A DNA stretch of 64,000 nucleotides from Polluticaenibacter yanchengensis (GTDB lineage: Bacteria > Bacteroidota > Bacteroidia > Chitinophagales > Chitinophagaceae): the NCBI GenBank assembly GCA_027854065.1, contig JAQGEF010000004.1, forward strand, positions 186,001 through 250,000. Reading direction: 5' to 3'. This document shows positions 16,332 to 24,903 of the stretch, one piece after another. The notes under the pieces were generated by a model. It was not told where the DNA came from, did no database searches, and saw nothing but the letters and a program-made list of their open reading frames with translations. The translations under genes and the position numbers were made by a program. How positions within the stretch are numbered: position 1 is the first letter of the stretch; each line of letters opens with the position of its first letter.

Positions 16332-17648
16332 CTACTTCACATTATATTTATGCTTATACTTATCTGCAAGTTGCTCCTGCTTACTTTCCAGTACAATTTT
16401 TCTACCTTGAATAAATGCATCAGTAACCACATTGCCATCCATATCCAGGATATCGCCTTTACTGATAACAATGTTCGCATCTTTTCCGGCTTCTATACTC
16501 CCTGTTTTATCCTGGACACCCAATATTTTAGCTGCATTTAATGTAATGGCAGATAATGCTTCTTCCCTGCTTAAGCCATAAGCAGCAGCTGTACCGGCAT
16601 TGAAAGGCAGGTTTTTATAGCGACTGTTTACGTGGTTGTCATTCAATGCAAATAACACACCTGCCTTCTGTAAGACAGCTGGTGTTTTGTAAGGTTGGTC
16701 CACATCATCATCTTCCATTGTAGGTAAGTTATGTGTGTTGTTTAATATAACCGCAATATTGTTCGCTTTCAATAAATCTGCAATTTGCCAACTCTCGGTA
16801 CCTCCAACAATCACGACATCAAAGCCGTACTGCTTTACAAAGTCTATGGCTACCAGCATCTGTTTTACTTCATTGGCATGAACAAACAATTTTTGCTTTT
16901 TATCAAATAACGGCCGGGCAGCTTCCAGCTTTAGATTTTTTCCATTGGGGTGTACCGTTTCTGTAAAATACGACCTGGCATCATTAAAGTACTTTTTTAT
17001 GACATTAATGCGCTCCTGTGCAGCTTCTGCCGGGTTTGAATTTCCTGCCGACGGACCGCCAAATCCTCCGCGACGGCCACGGCGCTGTATAAAAGACGGC
17101 AAGCTGATATGCATGCCATTATCTGCTAAATAGGCAGCATCTTCAAAATTATAAGCATCTAACTGTACAACAGAAGAAGTTCCCATTACCAGGCTGCCCT
17201 GCGGTATCACATTCGCCAGTAAAATGCCATAAGTACGTAATGGATTGATAAATTCTGACTCCGTATTATAGGCTGCGATAGCGCGTACATTAGGGTTTAA
17301 ATCACCTAATTCTCTATAATCATTCGTACCACGCACAGAGCCGCTTATTTCACGCAGACCTAAATCTGTGCTGGCTAAGATCAATCCCGGGTAAACATGT
17401 TGGCCATCTGCATTTACCACCTGTACATTGGCGGTTTTAGGTACGGGAATATCTTTACCCACACGGACGATTTTCCCGTTTTCAATTTGTACAATGGCCT
17501 TTTCTAATACAGTACCATTACCCACATGTACAGTACCGCCAATAATATAAATAGGATTGGCCTGCGCCGGAGCCGGATAAATATTGTCCTGGGCGCCCGC
17601 CCAACCTATAGCTGCTAAAAATGATATAGTTAATAATATTTTTTTCAT
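16332..17648 (-). CDS. Secreted amidohydrolase-superfamily protein lacking the HxH metal motif
   Basis: 438 residues from ATG at 17648, chosen because MKKILLTISFLAAIGWAGAQ is a proper signal peptide; an upstream frame to 17744 adds 32 residues overlapping the previous gene. The N-terminal composite sandwich (IIGGTVHVGNGTVLEKA) and the C-terminal part (LSREEALSAITLNAAKILGVQDKTGSIEAGKDANIV) are classic amidohydrolase. But where PGxIDxHxH should stand the sequence reads HVYPGLILASTDLG (about 80-95), so the first two metal-binding histidines are absent. It may be non-catalytic or rely on a partner. Second gene of a two-gene operon, 28 nt after the larger amidohydrolase. Confidence 0.8.
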   Translation of the reverse strand: MKKILLTISFLAAIGWAGAQDNIYPAPAQANPIYIIGGTVHVGNGTVLEKAIVQIENGKIVRVGKDIPVPKTANVQVVNADGQHVYPGLILASTDLGLREISGSVRGTNDYRELGDLNPNVRAIAAYNTESEFINPLRTYGILLANVIPQGSLVMGTSSVVQLDAYNFEDAAYLADNGMHISLPSFIQRRGRRGGFGGPSAGNSNPAEAAQERINVIKKYFNDARSYFTETVHPNGKNLKLEAARPLFDKKQKLFVHANEVKQMLVAIDFVKQYGFDVVIVGGTESWQIADLLKANNIAVILNNTHNLPTMEDDDVDQPYKTPAVLQKAGVLFALNDNHVNSRYKNLPFNAGTAAAYGLSREEALSAITLNAAKILGVQDKTGSIEAGKDANIVISKGDILDMDGNVVTDAFIQGRKIVLESKQEQLADKYKHKYNVK

Positions 17649-17676
17649 AAAGTGTTGTTTGGGATAATCACTACAA

Positions 17677-20600
17677 TTAGTTTTCTTCATGTGCATCCAG
17701 GATACCATGATTATGCTCATGGTCGCCACATTCATTAATAACATTGAATGTAGGACGGGCAGCAGTTACATTCGCACCACCACGCTTTTCTGCCAGCATT
17801 TTAAGTATTAAAGCATTCCGCTCTTTAGCAATTGCCGCACGCAGTTCATTATCTTTTTCCCTGTCAAAATAAATGGTGCCGTCCACAATAGTAGTTAACG
17901 CTTTCGCATAGATGCTGGTTGGTTCATGGCTCCACAATACCACGTCCGCATCTTTACCTACTTTTATGCTGCCTACTTTACCGTCCACATGCAGCATTTT
18001 TGCTGGATTAATGGTTACCATTTTCAACGCGTCCTCTTTACTCATATTATGCTTGATGCTTTTTGCAGCTTCCTGGTTCAGGCGACGTGCCATTTCTGCA
18101 TCATCACTATTAATAGCCACGTTTAAACCTACTTTATGCATGATGCTGGCATTTTGAGAAATCGCATCCTGCACCTCGGCTTTATATCCCCACCAATCAC
18201 TGAAAGTTGACGCGTTACTGCCATGCACTTTCATTTTATCGGCCACTTTATAACCCTCTAAAATATGCGTGAACGTATTTACTTTAAAGCCGAATTTTTC
18301 TGCCACACGCATGGTATAGGTAATTTCACTTTGTACATAGCTGTGACAGGTGATAAACCGCTGGCTGTTCATTATTTCTACCAACGCATCTAAAGATAAA
18401 TCTCTGCGGACTTTGGTAAAAGGATTCACGCTTCCTCCTTTTTTAGTACCTGCTGAAGCAGCTTTAATCGCATCCTGGTAATCGGAAGCCCTTTGGAAAG
18501 CGTCCATTAGCACCTGCTCCACCCCCATCCGCGTATCCGGGAACCGGATATTATTGGTACTGGTCGTCCTTTTTACATTTTCACCCAGGGCGAATTTGAT
18601 AAACGGATCTGCACCGGCAAATTTCAGGGCGTCATCAGTGGCACCCCAGCGTAACTTGATCAATTGTGTCTGCCCACCAATAGTATTGGCACTGCCGTGT
18701 AAAATATGTGATGTAGTAACGCCACCGCTTAACTGGCGGTATATATTGATATCATCCGGGTTTAAGTTATCGCCAATACGCGCCTCACTGGTCATTGAGT
18801 GGGAGCCTTCATTAATAGAAGAAGTAGCAATATGTGAGTGTTCATCTATGATACCCGCTGATAAATGTTTGCCTGTACCATCAATTATTTTTGCTGAAGG
18901 ATCAGACAACCCCTTGCCTATAGCAGCGATTTTACCGTTTTTCAACAATACATCTGTGCTTTCTAAAATGCCGGCTGATTCACTTGTCCAGACCGTGGCA
19001 TTTTTTATTAAAATGGTTTCCTGTTTTGGCAGATCCGTTGTACCGTAAGCCCCAAACGGGTATGTCACCTGGCTGATGATATTTAAAGATTTTGCCTTAC
19101 TGCTGTCTGCGGTTTTGGCAACTTCATTACCGGTGAGTATAGCCGTCCAGGTGAATGGATTACCCAATGTATCTACACCGGTACCCTGCCAATAACCATT
19201 GCCATTGTCCACACCACTCAAACGCAGGCTTGCAGCTGCAACCGGTGCAGCACCACCGCGGCCGCCACGAGGCGCTTTCTTTTCTGAAAAAGACAGGCTG
19301 ACACTTTTAAACGCGACACTTAATTTAGCTGGTAAAGTATCTGTACCAATAACGTTAGCCACATTATTTGCTTTTACCTCTAAAGCATATTTAGATGCGC
19401 CGGTCATCCTGTTTAAAACCAAATTGTAAACACCGGCGGAAGGTGTCCAGGCATCTTCTTTTACGCCATACTTCACACCACTTACCCAGTTTTGCAATAT
19501 CACAGCCTTATCATTAAAAACAGGTTCTGAAGTAATGATAAAATTTGCAAGTTTGCCAACTTCCAGGCTACCTACTTTATCAGAGATACCAATCAATTTA
19601 GCAGGATTTGCCGTAAGCGCATTTAAAGCCGCCTTCTCGCTTAATCCATACTGAATCGCCTTTCTTAAATTGGCCAGGAAAGTATTGGGATTTTGCAGGC
19701 CGCTGGCGGTTAGGCAGAAATCGATATTATTTTTCTCAAATGAAGCCGGGTTAGAAGGCGCCAGTTCCCATGCCTTTAAATCTCCCAGGCTTACAAACCT
19801 GGCATTTTGCGGATCTTCCACATCCTGCGCATCAGGAAAATTCAACCCTACAATAAACTTTGCTTTAGTTGCGGCAACTTCTTTGATGCGCTGGTATTCA
19901 TTACCACCGGCCCGTATAATGTACTGCACGCCGGCTTCGTCACCTACTCTATCCGCCCGGATGGCATCCCATTTATCATTTGCTTCAAAAATTTGTGGCA
20001 AATCCTGGATATTGTTAAACGATTGCAAGGCCAGGTTCGTCCCTTCCTTACTTCCCGGGTTATTTTTATACCAGGCAGCATCAATATATGTTTGTCTTAA
20101 CAAAGAAATGCTTCCCATCATACTGGAAGGATAGGATTGTGTACTCGTTCCCTTACTAAACGAATAGTGTGCGGATGCTCTTTCTTTTACAATAGCCGCG
20201 TTATCACTTTCATCGGTAAGTGTAACGACCACACCGGTACCGCGTACAATACCATCTGCCTGGTGGGTTAAGACCGTTCCGAAACCGGCATTTCTTAACT
20301 GCTCTGCTTTTGCAGCGTCTTTACTAAAAATGGCAAAAGCATCTATATAGGATTTAATGGCTTTGTTCCAGCCGTATGCTCCCTTTGTGTCATTGTCTAA
20401 TTGCTGTGGTGCACCAAACTGAAATCCGCCAGCCCTTCTCTCCTGTTCAGGAATGCCGTAGCTGGTATATAAGTCTATAAAAGACGGATAAATATACTTA
20501 TCCTTACAATCCACTACAATCGCATTTGCCGGTACCTGCTTTGGATTGATCGCTGCAATTTTCCCGTTTTCAATGACTAATGTAGCATTTTTAATAGTGG

Positions 20601-20745
20601 TGTTAGCATCCTGCACAAGCGTAACATTCGTAAAAGCATAAGCTCCTCCCCTTTTATCTGTTACGCCATTTACAGGAAACGTCACCTGGGCCCTTGCCGA
20701 TATTGCTGCTAACAATACCGATAAACAAACGACGATTTTTCTCAT
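17677..20745 (-). CDS. Secreted two-module amidohydrolase with His-rich tail
   Basis: 1022 residues. Signal peptide 1-19 (ISARAQ). The protein is two amidohydrolase-like modules. In the first (about 25-430) the HxH position reads IDLYTSYG, so the metal ligands are missing although the C-terminal LEVGKLANFII segment is kept. The second (about 575-985) has GIIDEHSH (H636, H638), H801 in CHSYV, H827 in THILEG and D881 in NSDDAE, a full set of plausible metal ligands. The last 16 residues are rich in His, Asp and Glu (GDHEHNHG), a possible metal-loading tail. Probable role: periplasmic hydrolysis of an amide, lactam or peptide-like bond. The substrate is unknown. It starts a two-gene operon divergent from a Crp-family gene. 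Confidence 0.85.
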   Translation of the reverse strand: MRKIVVCLSVLLAAISARAQVTFPVNGVTDKRGGAYAFTNVTLVQDANTTIKNATLVIENGKIAAINPKQVPANAIVVDCKDKYIYPSFIDLYTSYGIPEQERRAGGFQFGAPQQLDNDTKGAYGWNKAIKSYIDAFAIFSKDAAKAEQLRNAGFGTVLTHQADGIVRGTGVVVTLTDESDNAAIVKERASAHYSFSKGTSTQSYPSSMMGSISLLRQTYIDAAWYKNNPGSKEGTNLALQSFNNIQDLPQIFEANDKWDAIRADRVGDEAGVQYIIRAGGNEYQRIKEVAATKAKFIVGLNFPDAQDVEDPQNARFVSLGDLKAWELAPSNPASFEKNNIDFCLTASGLQNPNTFLANLRKAIQYGLSEKAALNALTANPAKLIGISDKVGSLEVGKLANFIITSEPVFNDKAVILQNWVSGVKYGVKEDAWTPSAGVYNLVLNRMTGASKYALEVKANNVANVIGTDTLPAKLSVAFKSVSLSFSEKKAPRGGRGGAAPVAAASLRLSGVDNGNGYWQGTGVDTLGNPFTWTAILTGNEVAKTADSSKAKSLNIISQVTYPFGAYGTTDLPKQETILIKNATVWTSESAGILESTDVLLKNGKIAAIGKGLSDPSAKIIDGTGKHLSAGIIDEHSHIATSSINEGSHSMTSEARIGDNLNPDDINIYRQLSGGVTTSHILHGSANTIGGQTQLIKLRWGATDDALKFAGADPFIKFALGENVKRTTSTNNIRFPDTRMGVEQVLMDAFQRASDYQDAIKAASAGTKKGGSVNPFTKVRRDLSLDALVEIMNSQRFITCHSYVQSEITYTMRVAEKFGFKVNTFTHILEGYKVADKMKVHGSNASTFSDWWGYKAEVQDAISQNASIMHKVGLNVAINSDDAEMARRLNQEAAKSIKHNMSKEDALKMVTINPAKMLHVDGKVGSIKVGKDADVVLWSHEPTSIYAKALTTIVDGTIYFDREKDNELRAAIAKERNALILKMLAEKRGGANVTAARPTFNVINECGDHEHNHGILDAHEEN

Positions 20746-20907
20746 AAAGATTTTAGTTTTAGTTTAACAGCGCATTTTATTCACTATAAATTATTTGACG
20801 ATAAGTTTTTTAAAGTTATTCTAATAGTTGCCAACTATTTTTTATTTTTTATAACATTTAAAAGTTTTCTAAATTCCTGATTTAATTTAGCACCCACAAC
20901 ATCATAT

Positions 20908-21486
20908 ATGTTCGAAGAGTTAGAAAAAGCCATTAAAAACAGGGTTAATATAAGTGAGAGCGAGCTTACAGAAATGTATCGCCATTTCACACCAAAAAAA
21001 ATCCGCAAAAAACAATTATTGCTGGAGGAAGGAGATATCTGTAACCGTGTGGCGTTTGTTGAAAAGGGGGCATTATTTTCTTATTCAACGGACGAAAAAG
21101 GGGGCATCCACATTATGCAGTTCGCGTTTGAAGGCTGGTGGATGTCAGATTTATTCAGCTTTTTCACCAATGAGCCCTCTAAACTTTGCATAGAAGCATT
21201 GGAAGATTCTGAAGTTTTATTAATCAGCAAAGAGAAACATGCCGAACTGCTCCAAAAAATGCCGGTATTTGAATCCTATATGCGGCAACTTTACCAGAAC
21301 GCTTATGTTTCACTACAGCGCCGGATGGAAGAAACGATCGGGTTAAGTGCAGAAGAGAAATACTCCCGTTTTTTAAATGGTCCATTTTCAGGGCTGTTAT
21401 CACGCGTACCGCAGCATTTAATTGCCTCTTACCTGGGCATTACGCCCGAAACCTTAAGCCGTGTCCGTCGCCAGTTTGCTTCTTAA
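20908..21486 (+). CDS. Crp/Fnr family transcriptional regulator
   Basis: 192 residues. Cyclic-nucleotide-binding-like beta-roll at about 20-115 (KKQLLLEEGDICNRVAFVEKGA), a linker helix, and a short C-terminal winged helix (HLIASYLGITPETLSRVRRQF, about 168-188). The cAMP phosphate-binding RSE motif is not evident, so the effector is unclear; this fits the short Bacteroidota subgroup. Only two isolated cysteines, so no Fe-S cluster is expected. It is transcribed divergently from the amidohydrolase operon with a 162-bp spacer, which makes that operon a candidate target, an inference from position only. Confidence 0.88.
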   Translation: MFEELEKAIKNRVNISESELTEMYRHFTPKKIRKKQLLLEEGDICNRVAFVEKGALFSYSTDEKGGIHIMQFAFEGWWMSDLFSFFTNEPSKLCIEALEDSEVLLISKEKHAELLQKMPVFESYMRQLYQNAYVSLQRRMEETIGLSAEEKYSRFLNGPFSGLLSRVPQHLIASYLGITPETLSRVRRQFAS

Positions 21487-21505
21487 GATTATTTTCTTTT
21501 TTTAA

Positions 21506-21621
21506 TTTGGGGCTCTGGTCATTTGCAATGCTATCTGGCGGTAGTCCGGGCTATTCCAGGCTCGCTGACGCTCGGTGCCGGGCACTGGCTCGTACCTCGC
21601 CACCTTTCATATCCCGCAGCC
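21506..21621 (+). repeat. Dispersed GGGGCT element, copy 1 (forward)
   Basis: Starts TTTGGGGCT, contains GTCCGGGCT and GCTCGCTGACGCTCGGT, ends CCCGCAGCC. The conserved hairpin is TGGC-TCGTACCTC-GCCA (21586-21602) and is preceded by an extra small stem GGTGC/GCACT (about 21574-21586). It lies 19 nt after the stop of the Crp gene. The element boundaries are inferred by comparison with the six other copies; the last conserved base could be a few nt further. Confidence 0.85.
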
Positions 21622-21813
21622 GGTTTGCAACAGGAATGCTATTTAGCGGGGCTTAACATTGCAATTGATTGTGAACATTTCTTATGGCTTGCGTCAGTAT
21701 TGTCTCAACATTTGTTGTATAACATTGCATCACTCCACTTAATAAAATCTCTTGCAGGTACTCAAGCGGTTATGGTGAGTATTGGTTGTTACATAGAATT
21801 ACTACTGAGCAAT

Positions 21814-21976
21814 GGCTGCGGCATGCGTGGGTGGCGACGCAGGAGCCAGTATATTTTTGCAGGAATACCTAAGGCAATTATAAACCCGGTGCGCCTCCTG
21901 CAAAAATATACCGAGCGTAGCGGAGCCCTAAGCACGCCGGACAAATGCCTGTAAAAGCGAAAATGCTGATAGCCCC
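21814..21976 (-). repeat. Dispersed GGGGCT element, copy 2 (reverse, long-hairpin type)
   Basis: Inverted relative to copy 1 in the same gap. On the plus strand it runs from GGCTGCGG to AGCCCC. The conserved hairpin reads TGGC-GACGCAGGA-GCCA (21832-21848). Next to it is a perfect 16-bp inverted repeat, GTATATTTTTGCAGGA (21849-21864) with its complement at 21896-21911, enclosing 31 nt. Only copy 4 shares this insertion. Open frames across this gap are by-products of the repeat. Confidence 0.85.
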
Positions 21977-22089
21977 GATTATTAAATTTATGAGAGCCCA
22001 TCTCCCGGATATTCCTCACCCGCCATTTAAACCAATTATTACGTCGTTTATAACAAAAAAACTGTTATTAATGTATAATTTGTTATGAT

Positions 22090-22123
22090 TTTGGTGAAAT
22101 CGGCTTAGTTAGCGTTACATTTG
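22090..22123 (+). promoter_or_regulatory. Promoter of yidC
   Basis: TTTG at 22090-22093 and TACATTTG at 22116-22123 match the Bacteroidota -33 (TTG) and -7 (TAnnTTTG) elements with 22 nt between. The yidC start codon is 22 nt downstream of the -7 box. Confidence 0.6.
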
Positions 22124-22145
22124 CACACAATTTTAAAAGTTAATT

Positions 22146-23996
22146 ATGGGTTTTGACAGGAATACGCTTATAGGTTTCGGGTTACTGGCTGTTTTGCTAA
22201 TGGGAATGTTTTGGCAGACAACTACTACGCAAAAAGCACAAATGGCCGAAAAGAAACGTATAAGTGACAGTATTGCGGCATTGCAACCAAAAGTGGATTC
22301 ACTTGCACAAAAACAGCAACAGGCCGTTTACGAGCAAAAAAAGGACTCCGTAAATGCGGGTGATTTTGTTGCATTTGCGGGTGGTGAGGAAACATTTTCC
22401 TATGTGGAAAATGATGTGATGAAACTTACTTTTAGCAATAAAGGTGGCTGGTTGAAGAAAGTAGAACTTAAAAACTTTAAAGGCCCGGATAGTGGTTTAG
22501 TGGTATTGAGCGGTAGCCCTAAAGATAATTTTAACTATGTTGTGCGTACAGGTGCGGGTGTTTCACAGGATGTTAACAGGCTTTTCTTTAGCCCTGCGGT
22601 AATTACGAAGAATGCAGATGGCAGCCAAACGATCAGTTACCAGATAGCGGCGGAAGGAAAAAGCTTGTCTCATGCGTTTCTTGTACCAAAAGATAATTAC
22701 ATGGTAGATGCCAATATTAAGTTAGATGGCGCAGACCAGTTTATCAGCAAACAATCATTGAACTTTACCTGGGATGTGTTGGCCAGACGCCAGCAACATG
22801 ATAAAAAATATGAAAATAACCAGACGCGTTTGGTGGTGGAAACTGATAATGAGTATGATTATTTTTCTGCTGCCAGCGGTGTGACCAAAACTTTTGGTAC
22901 TGCCACTAAGTGGATTGGTTTAAAGCAACATTTCTTCAACAGTACGTTGCTGGCTAATAATGCACAGGGGTTTTCTAACGTAACGGCTGCAGTAGTAAGC
23001 ATGCCGGATACCGTACACAATGAAATAGCGGTAATGCAGGTGAATGCCTCCATGCAGATTCCGGCGGGCAATGTGGTAGAAGTGCCTTTAAGGTTATACT
23101 ACGGACCAAATGAATATAAGTTGCTGAAGAGCTACGATAACGATATGCACAATATTGTGGATCTTGGTAGTGGTATTACAGCATTCGTAAAGTACATTAA
23201 CCGCGGTATTATTATGCCGGTGTTTAATATGCTGAATAATTTGTTTGGTACTGCCGGCATGGGTTGGTCTATCCTCGTATTAACAATTTTTATCCGCTTG
23301 CTGATTACACCGCTTACTTACAGTTCTTACAAAAGTGCGGCTAAGATGAAGGCTTTACGCCCGGATATAGAGAAATTAAATGAAAAATTTGGCGACAATG
23401 CGCAGGCTAAAAGCATGGAGCAAATGAAACTTTACCGCGAAGCAGGAGTAAACCCGGCGGGAGGTTGTTTGCCTGCATTGATGCAAATACCGATATTCTT
23501 TGCGCTCTTTGCGTTCTTTAACAGCAATATTGCACTGAGAGGTGTTCCGTTTTTATGGGCTGATGACTTAAGTAACTATGATTCTATCGCTCAGCTGCCA
23601 TTTACAATTCCTTTTTATGGAGATCATGTCAGCCTGTTTACAATCACTGCGGTTATTACCAGCTTTGCCATATCGTTGTACAGCATGAACTCTGCGCCAG
23701 ATACTGGAAATCCGATGATGAAATATATGCCTTATATATTTCCTTTTATGATGTTATTCTTCTTTAATAGCATGCCGGCAGCATTAACATGGTATTATAC
23801 AGTTTCTAACATTATTACTTTGTTATTACAGTTTGTTATTCAGAACTATGTAATTGATAATGACAAAATTCATGAGCAGATTAAGGCTAACAGGGCAGCG
23901 CCTAAAAAGAAGTCCAAACTTCAGGAGCGTATAGCACAAATGCAGGAGAGCCAGCGTAAACTGGAAGAAATGAAAAAAAGATCTCAGGGTAAATAA
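22146..23996 (+). CDS. yidC: Membrane protein insertase YidC
   Basis: 616 residues. N-terminal membrane helix (about 8-25), then a large periplasmic beta-supersandwich (about 60-340) and the conserved insertase core from about 375: GWSILVLTIFIRLLITPL, the cytoplasmic coiled-coil region with LRPDIEKLNEKFG, NPAGGCLPALMQIPIFFALF, and three later membrane helices. The Lys-rich tail (about 580-616) is the usual ribosome-binding extension. It inserts inner-membrane proteins alone or with SecYEG. The length fits Bacteroidota YidC. It has its own promoter and a strong terminator, so it appears monocistronic. Confidence 0.97.
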   Translation: MGFDRNTLIGFGLLAVLLMGMFWQTTTTQKAQMAEKKRISDSIAALQPKVDSLAQKQQQAVYEQKKDSVNAGDFVAFAGGEETFSYVENDVMKLTFSNKGGWLKKVELKNFKGPDSGLVVLSGSPKDNFNYVVRTGAGVSQDVNRLFFSPAVITKNADGSQTISYQIAAEGKSLSHAFLVPKDNYMVDANIKLDGADQFISKQSLNFTWDVLARRQQHDKKYENNQTRLVVETDNEYDYFSAASGVTKTFGTATKWIGLKQHFFNSTLLANNAQGFSNVTAAVVSMPDTVHNEIAVMQVNASMQIPAGNVVEVPLRLYYGPNEYKLLKSYDNDMHNIVDLGSGITAFVKYINRGIIMPVFNMLNNLFGTAGMGWSILVLTIFIRLLITPLTYSSYKSAAKMKALRPDIEKLNEKFGDNAQAKSMEQMKLYREAGVNPAGGCLPALMQIPIFFALFAFFNSNIALRGVPFLWADDLSNYDSIAQLPFTIPFYGDHVSLFTITAVITSFAISLYSMNSAPDTGNPMMKYMPYIFPFMMLFFFNSMPAALTWYYTVSNIITLLLQFVIQNYVIDNDKIHEQIKANRAAPKKKSKLQERIAQMQESQRKLEEMKKRSQGK

Positions 23997-24019
23997 CCTA
24001 CAGATAGTAACATAACTTT

Positions 24020-24060
24020 ATAAGACAGCCTGCAACTTTTACGTTTGCAGGCTGTCTTAT
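24020..24060 (+). terminator. Terminator of yidC
   Basis: ATAAGACAGCCTGCAA (24020-24035) pairs perfectly with TTGCAGGCTGTCTTAT (24045-24060) around a 9-nt loop; T/A-rich sequence follows. It lies 23 nt after the yidC stop. Confidence 0.8.
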
Positions 24061-24102
24061 TTATAACCGGCAATATTTACCGAAAGTTTACTACACAAAT
24101 TG

Positions 24103-24110
24103 TATATTTG
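24103..24110 (+). promoter_or_regulatory. Candidate -7 box of the secreted DUF4412-like gene
   Basis: TATATTTG matches TAnnTTTG exactly, lies downstream of the yidC terminator and 27 nt before the ATG at 24138. It supports the ATG start over an earlier in-frame TTG inside the terminator hairpin. Confidence 0.5.
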
Positions 24111-24137
24111 AGGCAGTATTGCTCTAAAAAAGTGAAA

Positions 24138-24785
24138 ATGAAAAAAGTTGCATTGTTACTATTAACGGTTTTTAGCATAAAGTTTGGCATAGCGCAGGCA
24201 CGTGTCATAAGTGATGGCAGTATTACCTATAATATACAGGCAATATCTGAATCTAAGAACCCGACCATTGTTGATGCTTTTGATGGCAGTTCCTTTACTG
24301 TTTTATTAAAAGGCAATAATGTGCGTACTGATTTTAAGAGCCTGTTGCGTACCCAATCTATTTTTTACAACGGTGCAGACAGTACCGCAACCATTTTAAA
24401 AGAGTCAGGCAAAGAAAAATACATGTTTCAGCTTACCAGCGAGAATTGGATCAATTACAATAAGCGCTATATAAACATGACTTTTACCACAGATAATTCA
24501 AAAACAAAAACAATAGCAGGACATACGGCGGTATTTGCAAGCGGTACCACTGCAAACGGCGAGAAAATTAATGTCTGGTATTCTACTCAATTGACACCAC
24601 AGGCTAAAGGTTATGATTATGTATTCAAAAATCTTAATGGCTTACCGTTGGAGTACGAGGTGATAAATGGTGATGTAACGGTAAAATACACTGCTGTGAA
24701 CGTATTATTCGCTCCTGTAAGTGCCAGCCGTTTTGATAAACCAACCAGCGGTTATAAGATTGTTCCCTATCAAAATCAGAATTAA
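24138..24785 (+). CDS. Secreted DUF4412/GLPGLI-like protein
   Basis: 215 residues from ATG at 24138, giving signal peptide MKKVALLLLTVFSIKFGIAQ; an open frame extends upstream only into the yidC terminator. The mature part has the layout of DUF4412-like periplasmic proteins: ITYNIQA-type first strand, VLLKGNNVRTDFKS, then KTKTIAGHTAVFASGTTANGE and INVWYSTQL, ending in a GLPLEYEV strand. Such proteins resemble a LolA-like open barrel, but the role is unknown. It is monocistronic between two terminators. Family assignment rests on motif resemblance and is tentative. Confidence 0.65.
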   Translation: MKKVALLLLTVFSIKFGIAQARVISDGSITYNIQAISESKNPTIVDAFDGSSFTVLLKGNNVRTDFKSLLRTQSIFYNGADSTATILKESGKEKYMFQLTSENWINYNKRYINMTFTTDNSKTKTIAGHTAVFASGTTANGEKINVWYSTQLTPQAKGYDYVFKNLNGLPLEYEVINGDVTVKYTAVNVLFAPVSASRFDKPTSGYKIVPYQNQN

Positions 24786-24797
24786 TAATGTAGATAA

Positions 24798-24847
24798 ATA
24801 CTATAAAAAGCCGGGTAGTTTAAATGCTGCCCGGCTTTTTATAGTAT
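24798..24847. terminator. Bidirectional terminator between convergent genes
   Basis: An 18-bp perfect stem: ATACTATAAAAAGCCGGG (24798-24815) and its complement at 24830-24847, with A-run on the left arm and T-run on the right. It serves the plus gene ending at 24785 and the minus gene ending at 24904. Confidence 0.85.
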
Positions 24848-24903
24848 TCTGAAGTTCTTAATTAATGACAAAGCAAACATATTTTATTACCGTTATTCAC
24901 TGA

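Noticed and set aside
21523..21954. 143-codon open frame
   Set aside because: It runs through two repeat copies in opposite orientation; composition is not protein-like and the frame is explained by repeat DNA.
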